A DNA stretch of 64,000 nucleotides, taken from positions 1 to 64,000 of the forward strand of contig CAUYUJ010018726.1 in NCBI GenBank assembly GCA_963575745.1. Reading direction: 5' to 3'. The position numbers were made by a program, and so were the translations under genes. A model generated the notes under the pieces. That model ran no database searches and was not told where the DNA came from. It was given only the letters and a program-made list of their open reading frames with translations. Source of the stretch: Prorocentrum cordatum (taxonomy: Eukaryota; Sar; Dinophyceae; Prorocentrales; Prorocentraceae). Below, piece after piece: positions 10,960-21,186 of this stretch (the first letter of the stretch is position 1; each line of letters opens with the position of its first letter).

Positions 10960-11104
10960 ATCACCCTGGACCCCTTTTTGATCCCCGTCATCATTCTTTC
11001 CATGATCGTCGCACGGTGCACCGCGTCCTTCCTCGGCTCCAAGGGCCTGTACCACGAGCTGATAGAGGCCCTCGCCGTCGCACGGCCCCTCCTGTTCCGG
11101 CCTG
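10960..11104 (+). CDS. Possible single exon of a CLC-type chloride channel
   Basis: The frame from 10960 reads ITLDPFLIPVIILSMIVARC followed by a segment with GLYHELIEA and PLLFRP. This resembles the last membrane helix of CLC channels and transporters, where E-x-T is followed by a Pro-containing hydrophobic helix, an A-(R/K) pair, LYD-x-x-I and then a Pro-Leu before the CBS domains. The sequence just upstream, CTTCCTGTGCAG, looks like an intron acceptor (pyrimidines then CAG). No clear donor site was found downstream, and no neighbouring exons were recognised within the window. The LINE at 11.5 kb would then lie in the next intron. The match is from memory of one short motif and could be coincidental. 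Confidence 0.33.
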
Positions 11105-11256
11105 CCGTCGGACGAGCAGGATGGGGGCATTGGGAAATGTGGGGAGGTCTGACATCATCTGCTGCACGCATCGGGAAGCCAGCCGTGCGAGCTGATTCTC
11201 TACGCCCCCCCCTTTGCTATCCCCCTCTCGTCCGCCCCGGCCGTCGCCCTCCTCCC

Positions 11257-11546
11257 CCTCCTGCCTTCCTCCTCCTGCTCCTGCCCCTTCCTCGTCCTCC
11301 TCCTCCTCCTCCTCCTTTCCTCCTCCTCCTCCTTCTCCTTTCCTCCTCCTCTCCTCCTCCCCTCCTCCTCCTCCTCCTCCTCCTCCTCCTCTTACTCCTC
11401 CCCCTCCTCCCCCTCCTCCTCTTCCTCCTCCTCCTCCTCCTCCTCCCTACTCCCTCTCCTCCTCCTCCCCCCCTCCCCCTCCTCCTCTCTCCTCCTCCTC
11501 CTCCTCCTCCTCCTCCTCTTCCTCCTCCTCCTCCTCCTTTTCCTCC
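11257..11546. repeat. (CTC/CCT)n polypyrimidine array
   Basis: About 290 bases of CCTCCTCCT with C-run and CTTTTCC interruptions. It ends at the relict spliced leader, so it forms the left flank of the LINE insertion. Confidence 0.95.
11528..11546 (+). repeat. Left copy of a 19-bp direct repeat flanking the LINE (candidate target-site duplication)
   Basis: CTCCTCCTCCTTTTCCTCC here is identical to 18684-18702. Its last three bases overlap the first three of the spliced leader. The T4 interruption makes the match more specific than plain CCT repeat, but chance remains possible in such low-complexity DNA. Confidence 0.5.
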
Positions 11547-11565
11547 GTAGCCATCTTGGCTCAAG
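11544..11565 (+). other. Relict dinoflagellate spliced leader at the 5' end of the LINE
   Basis: The 22 bases TCCGTAGCCAT, then C, then TTGGCTCAAG match the canonical dinoflagellate spliced leader at every position except the twelfth (C instead of T). In these algae the leader is added to nuclear mRNAs by trans-splicing, so its presence in genomic DNA marks reverse-transcribed mature RNA. It is not an SL RNA gene, because the leader is not followed by a splice donor: ATG follows immediately at 11566. Its location gives the 5' end of the element and shows that the inserted copy is full-length at this side. Confidence 0.85.
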
Positions 11566-11762
11566 ATGCATAGTTCCTCAGAGGAACAAGTGGATACCGC
11601 TAGTCCGCGGCAGGCAAGACCCCTGGTGGTCTGGCAGAGATTGCTCACCGCACCGACGCTCGCGACCACGGGTAAACGGAGGCCTTTCCCGTTCCTGTGT
11701 GAGCGAACGTCGTGCTCATGGGGCCTGCTGCTTGCGATCGCTCTCATCCTCATGTTCATCGC

Positions 11763-13296
11763 ATGGACACTGCTGGAGAAGCCGACACAGATGTTGCTTC
11801 GAGCGGTGGTGGCAGCTCCTCTGAAGAGCAGCGTCGCTCTGCGTCCCGCAGCGGTGGCAGCCGCGGTGCCCGAAGAGCTGCTCGCGCACGCCCCTCTGCC
11901 AATGGCTCCGCAGGTACTGCTGCTGAACCTCCTCGCCGTCTGCGTCGTACTGGCCGCACTCGGGGCGCAGGAGGAGATGCTCCACCGCCAGCAGGCGCCG
12001 CCGTTTCGCATCGTGGCCCTGACCCCGCCGCCCTTGGCTCCACCACAGGCATGGCACAGCGCAGTACCGACCTCGATGGGCCACCTCACCCTTGGGACGC
12101 TGAGCAGCGTGCTCGCTTGGCGGCGGAGCTCGAGATGGCCCCCACGTTCCCCTCGCAGGAGATGCCCCACAAGCTCCCCACCGCCACCCGTGGTGCCCCG
12201 CCCGCGCCCTTCGACCCGTGTGCCGCCGCCGCGGCGGGGGAGAGGCCGCCTCTTGGCTGCGTTGCTACTGATTCTGCTGCTGCTTGGGCGGAGGAGGAGG
12301 GCCAAGCTGCATTCACTCGCGCCTTTTACCACGCAGACATTGCTGCTCGCTTCACACAGCTACGAAGTGAATTCGATAACATCGTCTCCACGGCCATCAC
12401 GAGCTCTGTTCAGCAATCGAATGCTCCGATCCTGGCCACCCTCAATACCTTCCAGCGGCAGCTCTCAACGCAGCACACGGACATCGACCAGCACGTCATG
12501 GTCACAGTTCGCCCACAACTCGACGAACTACAGCGCCAGTTCCAGGAGCAGCAGGACGCCCTCAGTCGCCGCGCCGACCACAACGAGCGCGAGATCGAGT
12601 CACATGCTTCCAGGCTGGAGGACCTTCAACAGCATATCCCGGCGCTTCGCCAACAGACTGAGATCGACAGGCAGCTGCCGTCTCGCCCTCCTGCACCCCC
12701 TGGCTTCGATCGGGAGATCGAACCCACGCAGGTCATTGTTGTCGCAAACAAGCTCGTGGGCATCGCTGGGGTGCGGGACGCGGTCAATAACTTCATGGGT
12801 GAGCTCAACTTCGCTGAGGGCGACACATATTCGATCAAAGCGCCCACCCCCTTGCCGTCTAAAAAGTTCGCGATCTCCTTCGCGGGCCCGGTTGGTCTCG
12901 CCTCTCGCCGCGTGCAGAAAGCATTGGGCAACCTCAAAGCGGACGGGTCCTGGCGTGAATTCCATTGCCTTGTTCAGGGTGCGGAGGCTGCGCGGCTGCA
13001 CTTTGGTCCAGACAAATCTCCCGAGCAAGTTCGATGTGAGATGCAGCTCAGGAAGGCGCGCTCCTCGCCCTTGGAGGCTGACCCACAGAGGCGGTGGTTC
13101 GTCGACCGCGAGCGGGGGAGCCCTCAAGTCAGACTACACGGACGTTATCCGCCTCACTCCTCGCCCAGGTGATGGGCCCCCAGAGATCTCGTGGAACGAC
13201 GTGGGGATTCGCGCTCTCGGACTGGACAAGCGCGAGCTCCAAAGTGCCATACGTTGTGTCACTTCTGCCCCAACGGCTACGCAGTGGTGTCTTTAG
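11763..13296 (+). pseudogene. LINE ORF1 (gag-like, coiled-coil RNA-binding protein), one frameshift
   Basis: The chosen start is ATG 11763 (MDTAGEADTD), about 200 bases after the leader, because the frame from there gives a consistent protein. The first 130 residues are rich in S, G, R, A and P. A helical stretch with Q/E/R heptads (LDELQRQFQEQQDALSRRAD, about 12515-12575, and the flanks to 12640) looks like a coiled coil. A more structured part (VIVVANKLVGIAGVRDAVNN, then KFAISFAGP, about 12730-12890) could be an RRM-like fold. At a G5 run (13113-13117) the frame shifts by one and continues as LKSDYTDVIRLTPRPGDGPP to a TAG at 13294. ORF1 proteins of LINEs bind element RNA. The product is assigned by position, composition and coiled coil, not by a diagnostic domain. 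Confidence 0.62.
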
Positions 13297-13309
13297 CAAA
13301 ATCGCGGAG

Positions 13310-16300
13310 ATGTTTGTGCTTCCAGTGGGGCAGGTCGGCGGAGAGATCACAACCAGCCTCCAATTCTTGACGTGGAATGCACGTGCCCTCCTTCAAGCTG
13401 GCGGCGCGAAGGCTCCGTCCAAAGTGAAATATTCGCAGCGATTACAGCCTGGTCGTGCCATCATCGCTCTTCAGGAAGTTCATGCTGACCGTTTCGAGCT
13501 GAATGACTTGATCGCCAGGGTCTCTGCCACCGCCGTCGTCCATAGCAGTTTCTGCGAAGGTGCTGATGGTGATCAGGTTCGTGGCGCTGGGGGGGGGGGG
13601 GGGGGGGGGGGGGCGCTGTCATTCTACCGCCTCTCTCTTCCTCGGCTGTCAGTAGTTGTGCGATGCCTCTTATTAAGGGCAGGGTGCTGCGTGTGGACGT
13701 AGCACTTGGGATGACACAACTGGTGATATTCAGTGTGCACAACCACGGCTTGACCAAGGGTGAGGTACAACACGTATGTGGGCAGATTCGTTGTGCGCTG
13801 CGTCATGCCGCTGATAATCTCACGTCGTATTTTGTGGTCGTGCTGGGTGACCTCAATTACAGCTACGACTCTTCTCTCATCTTTCATCGTCCGAGTGGCG
13901 CGCAGCCGCAACATTGTCATGATCACAAGGTACATGCACCAATTTGGGCAGCTACGCTGGGTAAGCTTATGGAAATGAGCTCTGAGGCTGCGACCCACTT
14001 CTGCAAGTTCACCACCTCCGTCAACATCATCGACCGCTTCTGCTGCTCGCCCACAGGTTGGATGATGTGCCAGCTTATGACAGACATCGCCACGGTCGGC
14101 TGCCCCGAGTTCCTCAGCGCCAAGGGAGTCTCCGACCATGCTGCTCTTTCGGTTCGTCTTCGGCTTCGCGGTGCCAGGCAGGCCGCAGGAAGGCCGATCC
14201 CGAAGCGCATATTCACTTCAGTGCCGTTCCAGAGACGGCTCCAGTGCATGCTTGCCGACGGTGAAGACGACCTGCTGCAGTGGGGCCCACCAATCGCCAC
14301 TGTGCGTTACAAATACATGATGAAGGAGGCCGCGAGAGAAGCCCGCCACATCCTCTTTCTCTCCGCGCCTGACCTTCCTGGGACGCTGCAGCTGGTGGCG
14401 CGTGGGGTTGCCCGTGCTGTCTGCCGGCAAGATGCGGGTCTCGCCTCCAAGCTCGTCGGGGACCCCCAGCACGCCGCCGACTCGCTGGTCGTCGAGGGCG
14501 CCGCGGTCTCGCTACGCCACGCTCCAACCTTCGAGCAGTCGGCCGATGGGGTTCATCGGCTTGTCTGTGAAAAAGAGATTGCTGCTGCCGCCTCTGCTCG
14601 GGCCCCCGAGGGGTCCTCGTCGGCATGGAGGCCTAGTTCGGCCACGCTTCTGAGAGCCCTCGAGAGGAAGGCCTCCATCTGGGCCCCCTTCTCTAAGCGG
14701 CTTGTCCTGTCAGCGATCATCGCGCCCGAGGGCCCTGTCACGGGCGCCCACGAAAGCGCCGCGGCCCTCGAGGCCTACTGGAAACCCGTCTTCTCCTGGA
14801 AAGTGCCCCAGTTTGACATGACCCAGAAATGCCTCGATAGGTTCCTGACCGAGGCCTCCGACATCGTGATTCAGAGCCCGCTGACCCATATGTTCATGAA
14901 GGTCCTTAAGCGCGCGACACTCTGCCCCTGGAGTGGATGGCCCCCCTTATGCTGCCTGGCTCGCGTGCGACTCCGGCGCCCAGCACCTGGCCAGGATGTT
15001 CGGCTGGCTCTGTCAGGGCCAATCTCTGTTCGCCTCCGCCAGCGTCACCCTACAGGCCTTCCTCCCGAAAGGCTCCGATGCAGATGATCAGCCATCGGGG
15101 ACTTGCTCTCGTGCCCCCGATAAAATTCGTGTCTTGGGGTTGAGGAATACGGACGTCAAAATCCTGAGCTCGGTCATGAATCGGATCCTGGAGCCCGCGG
15201 TGCAGGCTGTTGCCCCTGCCTCCCAGCGGGGCTGTGCTCGTGGGCGCAATTTGTGTCACAACATTTTAGAGCTGGGTGTGCATGCCCGCCTCGCCTCCCA
15301 GCATCCTCTCGCCGTGCGTCGATCGCCCATCCTCGTCGGCTTCGATTGCGGGCAGGCCTTCCCGAGCCTGTCCCAGTCCTTCCTGCTCCAGCTCTTGGGG
15401 TCCTCGGGCCTCCCTGCGGGGATCTTGGCCTTCACTGCGTGGATGTATGCGGCCGTCGAAGGGGTGGTTAACGACGGGCGTCAATATATTATTATATTTT
15501 GGATCCGCTCTGGCATTATCCAAGGGCGTGGGCTTTCGGGATCCCTGTGCGCTTTCGCCCCCTCCCCGATGCTAGCCGATCCAGGACGCAACGTTGAGCG
15601 CCGCTTCCTGGGGATATGTCGTGCGCGTGCAGATGACCTTGGCGCTGTCCTCTACGAGATGGCCTCATTGCGGATTATGGTTCTGGTCCTTGGGATGATG
15701 GAGAAGCTGGCTGGCCTCAAGGTTATGATCAGCAAGTGCACCCTGGTCCCAGTCGTTGCCAACATGACTGACACATTGAGGACCATGACAACGACGCAGC
15801 TCGCCTCGATCGCAGGGGCTTGGGCTGACTTTATTATCGAGGGCTGGCTCCTTTACCTTGGGATGATCTTGGGTCCTGATGCCACTGCGGAGCTCAAGTG
15901 GGAAGGCCCCCTCCAGAAAGCCCGATCTCGTTCTAGGATGTTGGGCCGTGGTGTCGCGTCGGTTAGCACCAACTGCATCCTTTATCGCACTCGGGTCGAT
16001 CCTTGCCTCGCTTACGTTGCCCAGTTCCTCCCCATACCTGGCTGGTTCTTGCCCATTGAACGTGGTGGGCTAGCCCAAATGCTTCGTGCCCCCTTGGGTC
16101 TCTTCTCTAACGAGTCGATCCTGGAGCTGCCGGCCTGGGGAGGACCCTTGCTGCCATCCTGGTCGGCTCAAGCTACGGCTGCTCACCTGCGTGCTGCCTT
16201 GCGCACTTTCCAGGGCTACGAAACGTACTTGGGTCTTCTCCGACGGGCAGCGACGACTTGGCACCAGGAGGTTTTGGATGGGAAGTTTGACGAGGTTGCT

Positions 16301-16882
16301 CGCAGTTCCCTGGATCGTTCGCGCGTGTACCCCGCTTTCTGGCGCTCTCCTGCGTTTTCCGAGCATCTCGAACATGCCCAGCTGTGTTATCAAGAACCCC
16401 TTCTAGTAGATGCCCGCTCTGCAATCCAGGTTGAGTGCGGGGTCACCTCGCGTCGTCCGCGTCTTCAGCGTGCTGCGGCTCGCTACTTTGGGCAAGCGTT
16501 GTGCGCTCAAAGGCCGCTCCAGGCTATGATTATCCGCAACCTCACCCCGTTTTTCGCTGGCTACCGTCCCTGTCTGGGTCAGGCCCATTGGTCAGCCATC
16601 CAAGAACTCCTACGGCTGGTCCCTCAGAGCTGGGCCATGTCTGCGCTGCGCACTTGGGGGAAAGGGTGGTTGACTTCATATCGTATTCTCCACCCCCAAG
16701 GGAAGCTCAAATGCAGATTCGGATGCCAAAGGCCTGACAGACTACAACATTATGCTCGGTGCCCGATACTATTTAATGCGGCTTCCCGAGGTATACAGCG
16801 CCCCATGCCTAGACCTTTTGCCGAACGTTGGTGTCTTACTCTCCCTCATCCTGCTCATCTTGAGAACATGTATGTCATGTAG
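13310..16882 (+). pseudogene. LINE ORF2: endonuclease and reverse transcriptase, two frameshifts
   Basis: ATG 13310 lies 13 bases after the ORF1 stop. The N-terminal part is an AP-endonuclease-like domain that would nick target DNA: FLTWNARALLQ near 13366 and IIALQEVHAD near 13459 hold the early Asn and Glu. After a frame change inside a 25-base G run (13589-13613) come VVVLGDLNYSYD (GDLN from 13846) and GVSDHAALSVRL (SDH at 14130-14138). The frame changes again near 14918, and SAPGVDGPPYAAW opens the reverse transcriptase. There, FDCGQAF (Asp codon 15344) is motif A, GRGLSGSLCAF is motif B, and RADD (ADD at 15629-15637) is motif C with both catalytic Asp residues kept. The C-terminus has a CCHC-like knuckle, C-x3-C-x7-H-x4-C, at about 16711-16761. 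Total length near 1190 residues is normal for LINE ORF2. All catalytic motifs are intact; only the frame is broken. Confidence 0.9.
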
Positions 16883-17001
16883 CAGACGTACAATATTGCG
16901 CGCCAGGGCACGCTTGTCTCACCGCCAGGGCAGTTACGTGGATATGTGAGTGCTGCGATGCGCCCCCTGAGACTTGCTCGACCCTCCGACCGTCTGCGAC
17001 G

Positions 17002-18642
17002 ATGGGAACCCCACCCGCGGTCCAGGCCCTGCGTCACCTGCAACCTCAGGATGCTGTGCGATCCTCCTCGTCAACCACGACATCAGACGCCAGCGTGACC
17101 TCTGGTGACTCTGATCACCCGTCTGAGGGCCCTCCCCCTGCTCCCTGCCCGCTGACGGCTCGACGCTCCCCTGATCCCTCTTGCCCCGTCCATGCCCATC
17201 CCTTCGCGTCTCGCGTTGACGTTCCTCACAACCACTCCCCACCTGACGGCGCCGCGGCCGCTCAGAGTGCTCTCAGGACCGTGACGGATGCTGAGGGGGG
17301 ACATGCTCCAGGTTGCGGTTGGAAGCGAGAGATAGATGGTGAGGAACATGCAGCAGTATCTGGCAGCATTTTGGCTCCTGCCCAGGGCGCGCATTCTGGT
17401 GTGGCTGCCCTTCCGCTCTCTCACGTTGTGTCTTCGGCATGTGGCAACCCGACAGGGCCTGCGGCCGCGTCTCCGTCAGTGCCGCCGCCTTCTCCAACGT
17501 CCGCGTGCACGCCGCAGAGAGCGACTCCTGGATCTTCGATCGCGTCGCCGACATCTGTTTCGTGCGGAGCTTCTGTGGCGCCGCCTTCGCCAATTACTTT
17601 GTCGACTCCTATTTCGTGCAGCGCCTCGGTGACGCTCGCTACGTCAGTGACGCGTGCGACTGGCTCTTCCCTTCCCTCGTCGCCACTTCTTGGTGTTAGA
17701 TCGCAAGTCCCGTTGTCGTGTTCGGGCCCAACGTCGCCTTTTGTCGGGTGCCTCGCCCCCCCTCTGGAGGAGTCTGCTGTTAAAACGCAAGTCCCGTTGT
17801 CGTGTTCGGGCGTCGCGTCGCCGCGTATGAGCTTCCTCGGAGAGGACCTCCGAACTGTTGGCGTTAGAGCGCGAGTCCCGTTGTCGTGTTCGGGCTCGAC
17901 GTCGCCACTTATGCTCTGCCGTGATACTGGACTCTGGTCTGAGGGCGTTAGATCGCAAGCCCCGTTGTCGTGTTCGGGCTCGCCGTTGCCACGTGCCGAT
18001 AGAAATCCTGCGTCGGCGGTGCCATCTGGTGGGTGGACATCGATCGCGCCGATCTCGCCGCGGACGCCAGCAACGACGGCTGCTCGGCCGACACCAGTGA
18101 CGCGTCCTGATGCCCTCTCATGGTTCCCTCCCATCCCCTACCTTCCTCGCCCTGTGCGTCGCCGCTGCATCTTTTCCACCGTTCCTCTCGCTGCCCCTGT
18201 CCCTCCGCCCCTGTGCCCGTTGCACTGCTGCTCGCTGTCTGCGCCTATCTGTTCCTCGGCCACCTGCTCGTCTGCGCCGTCCTCCCTCCCTCTCGGTCCT
18301 TCGCTCCTGAGTGCTGCCGCTGCGGTTGCTGCTCCTCGCCTGCTTCCCCACTCGATGCCGTCGCGATGTGCACCGACTTGCCCGATAGCGACCGTGGGCT
18401 GGACTGAAGCGGCGCCGCTTCGGTGCTCGAGCGAGACGGCTGCATGCCTCGCCCACGCGAGCTCGGGCTGGCCTAGCGTGGCGCTGCCTGTGTGCCTGAG
18501 CGAGGCAGCCGTGTGCCTCGCCCATCCTCCTGCCACCGCCGAGCCGCCGCTGGTCCTTCCCCCTTCGTGTGCTCGTTCGCTCTCGTTCGTCTCCTCCGCT
18601 TTTGACAACGTCGAGAAGAGCCATTGGCCGTCGGGTCGATAG
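17002..18642 (+). other. Long P/S/T-rich open frame in the LINE 3' region
   Basis: A 546-codon frame follows ORF2 after 120 bases. It is rich in Pro, Ser, Thr, Ala and Cys. Between about 17695 and 17990 it contains four copies of VPLSCSG (APLSCSG in the last), followed in each by a short Ser/Pro-containing segment, 28 residues apart. No conserved fold is visible. It lies inside the interval bounded by the 19-bp direct repeats, so it is probably the 3' untranslated part of the LINE. A real third protein is possible but not supported by any motif. It may also be open simply because stop codons are rare in this GC-rich sequence. Confidence 0.4.
17695..17990 (+). repeat. Four 44-bp conserved cores at an exact 84-bp period
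   Basis: Cores begin at 17695, 17779, 17863 and 17947. Each contains CCCCGTTGTCGTGTTCGGGC or GTCCCGTTGTCGTGTTCGGG. The 40-bp segments between cores (17739-17778, 17823-17862, 17907-17946) are much less alike. The period is a multiple of three, so the frame is preserved. Confidence 0.9.
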
Positions 18643-18659
18643 GCTGCTGGATCTCGGAG

Positions 18660-18975
18660 GATTGCCCCCCCTTGTACGCTCGTCTCCTCCTCCTTTTCCT
18701 CCTCCTCCTCCCCCTCCTCCCCTCCGTCCCGCTCCCCCGTGCCAGAAGGCTGGCCACCCCGGCCACGCGCCCGCCCGCGCCTGGGCGTGGACACATGCCT
18801 CCGCCCACCCCTCACCGATCTCGTTCCTTTTGGCTCCTCCCCTCCGCCCACTCTCCTCCTCTTCGTTTCTCCTTCTCGTCGAACGAGGAGGAGGAGGAGG
18901 AGGCGGAGGAGGAGGAGGAGGAGGAGGAGGAGGCGGAGGAGGAGGAGGAGGAGGAGGAGGAGGAGGGGCAGGGGG
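18660..18975. repeat. (CTC)n tract and (GGA)n array
   Basis: CCTCCTCC words at 18684-18740 are followed by about 140 bases of mixed GC-rich DNA, then about 90 bases of GAGGAGGAGGCGGAGG at 18881-18968. Poly-Glu or poly-Arg frames here are repeat artefacts. Confidence 0.9.
18684..18702 (+). repeat. Right copy of the 19-bp direct repeat flanking the LINE
   Basis: Identical to 11528-11546. If it is a true target-site duplication, the inserted element is about 7.1 kb (11547-18683) and lacks a poly(A) tail. Confidence 0.5.
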
Positions 18976-20855
18976 CAAAGGAGGCAGCGGAGCAGAAACG
19001 ACGAGCAGGACGAGGCTCGCCCTCGTCGTTCCTCTTCTGCCACCTCCGCCGAGAGGCCAGATTTTTGGCTATAGCCAATACGTCTCGGGTTTCTAGGGAC
19101 GGGAGGCTCGAACATCCGAGACGGAGTGGATATGGGAAGTGCCCCCCTCCCAGGTCCCACACAACCAGGCAGTTCGCCCAGCACAGGTCGTGCGCACCAG
19201 TGCTGACAAACCGCCGAGGCCATTGACTCATCGTGGGGGTGCTGAGCCATTGAGGGTTTGTCGTGTGAGCAAGTCTTGCCCGCACGTCTTGGCGATGAGC
19301 CTCCGCTTTCTCGGGGGCGGCCAAGAGGGGGGTGATGACTAGGGTGGGTGGATGTCATGGCGGGGGCCTTCATATCTCCCCAGATTTCATGGCGCCTCTT
19401 CTTATTTCAGTACGTTCCGTGCCCCCCCCGCCTGGTCCGCGCACATGCCGCCGGCCATGACTTGCACCCGCCCCTCTTGGACGCCCCCCTCTTGGCCGCC
19501 CCCGACTTTCCCGCCTCGCTTCCGCTGGCGATTCGCCGATCGCCCCGAAGGTCCAGTCGCTTCCGTTCCTGGCCGAGCATGAGCACTGGCGCCAGAGGCG
19601 ACGCGCGGCCCATGACTGGGCCTGGGCGGCCCTGCTTCGGCCAGATCGGGGGCAATGCTAGGGGTTCGAGGTTCGAGTTCGGGTTCCATGATTCCAGGTT
19701 CGAGGTTTTCTGGCGTTTTCATGGGTTCTCGGCGTGTGTCCAGCCTCACGATGACATTTCCAGCATCTGCGCCTCGCCGAGGGCATTCTGAAGGTGCCCG
19801 AATCGCTTCGAGCAGCCGCCGGAGAGCCGACTTTTGACCCAGAAGCCAAGGGGCAACGTAAGTGTGGGGGGGGTGGTTCCGGCGGGGACGCATCGACCCC
19901 CAATCGCCCATTCATCGCCGATAGGGGCCTGATAGCCGATCCCGCCAAGGAGCGTGCGGTCTCGCAGTTGGGGGCCTATCGCCAGTCTATCGGCCATCTA
20001 TTGCCGACCCCGAACCAATACTTCCCCCCCCCGAGTTGCTCTCCCCCGATCGGTCCCCCCTCACCAGACATTGAGCCTGACATTCGGCCAAGGGGCGGCC
20101 CAGGCCCAGATCTCCCACGACGGGGTTTTCTCACTCCGGGTGTTTTCTCTTGATCTCGGCCTCTGGGGCTCGTTTCTGGGCCCGGGAGCCATCAGACAAG
20201 GGGTCGGGGCCTCCCTGAGGCCGCGCATCGGGGAAAGCCACACCGTCGGATGCCTGGGATGCCAGGGGGCTCTCGCAGCGGCCAGCCTCCGCGAGCCCGC
20301 ATGAGAGGCCTGCGTGGCGGCCGGCGGCCGGCGGTCTGGGCCTTCTTTCCTTCCGCTCTCAGGAGGAAAAGAACCACACAGACACAATTAATCCTCGATT
20401 TCCCAGAAAATATGGGAAAATATGGGAAGTGGGCGGGAAGACAGAAACCCAGAAAATATAGGAAAATATGGGGGATGTTTTTATTTGTGTGTATTTATTT
20501 GTGTGTCCCAGTTTCCCTTCACACTCTCCGTTCTGCGTCCTCCCTGGCGCCCAGGCGTCAGTAGGGCAACGAGACCTGCGCAACCCCACTGGCCCTCACC
20601 AGGCCCATTCTGGGCCCAGGAGCGGTCTGTACGCCCTCCTGGCTTGGCCAGGGAGGCACACACACCGCTCCTGGGCCCAGGCTGGGCCTAACCAGGGGCG
20701 GTGGATGTTTATAGATCTCGTCTCGTTGTCCCAGTCAGGCTGCCCGCAAGTCGGACAGCCCTCGCCGCGGTCTTCCGACGGCCACAGACCACAGAGGGGA
20801 TGCGACCGCAGGCGGCAGGTAGTGTGAGCCGCAGGCGATCGTTGGTTCGACCCTG
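18976..20855. other. Gene-free stretch
   Basis: No recognisable coding or RNA feature was seen on either strand. A 47-bp imperfect duplication lies at about 20402-20480, where CCCAGAAAATATGGGAAAAT recurs with few changes. Several C or G runs interrupt the region. Confidence 0.6.
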
Positions 20856-20861
20856 AACGGG

Positions 20862-20879
20862 GATGGCGACGACGACGAC

Positions 20880-20934
<55 letters not shown>

Positions 20935-21075
20935 GCGACGGCGGCGACGACGGCGACGACGCGACGACGGCGACGACGACGGCGGCGACGACGGCGACGG
21001 CGACGACGACGGCGGCGACGACGACGACGGCGACGACGCGACGACGGCGACGACGACGGCGGCGACGACGGCGAC

Positions 21076-21106
<31 letters not shown>

Positions 21107-21140
21107 GCGGCGACGGCGACGGCGACGACGACGACGGTGG

Positions 21141-21178
<38 letters not shown>

Positions 21179-21186
21179 GCCGACCC
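20862..21186. repeat. (ACG/CGG)n triplet array
   Basis: About 325 bases of GACGACGACG with GCGACGGCG variants. Frames translate to poly-Thr, poly-Arg or poly-Asp only. Confidence 0.95.

Noticed and set aside
11544-11565. Spliced leader RNA gene
   Set aside because: A true gene has a splice donor right after the leader and an Sm site downstream. Here the leader is fused to an ATG and the LINE 5' region.
11217-12332. A 371-codon frame on the - strand over the CT array and LINE ORF1
   Set aside because: The first part is the GGA complement of the CT array, and the rest is antisense to ORF1, which has better support by context.
17695-17990. CRISPR-like array
   Set aside because: Repeat and spacer lengths (44 and 40) look superficially right, but there are only four units, the cores are imperfect, the frame is open through all units, and the setting is a eukaryotic LINE.
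18118-19373. Long - strand frames of 286 and 411 codons
   Set aside because: They combine the complement of the P/S/T-rich region with poly-Pro or poly-Leu from the (GGA)n array and have no motif.
20826-20850. tRNA gene from the GGTTCGACCCTGAAC word
   Set aside because: No acceptor stem, anticodon arm or A box could be placed around it.
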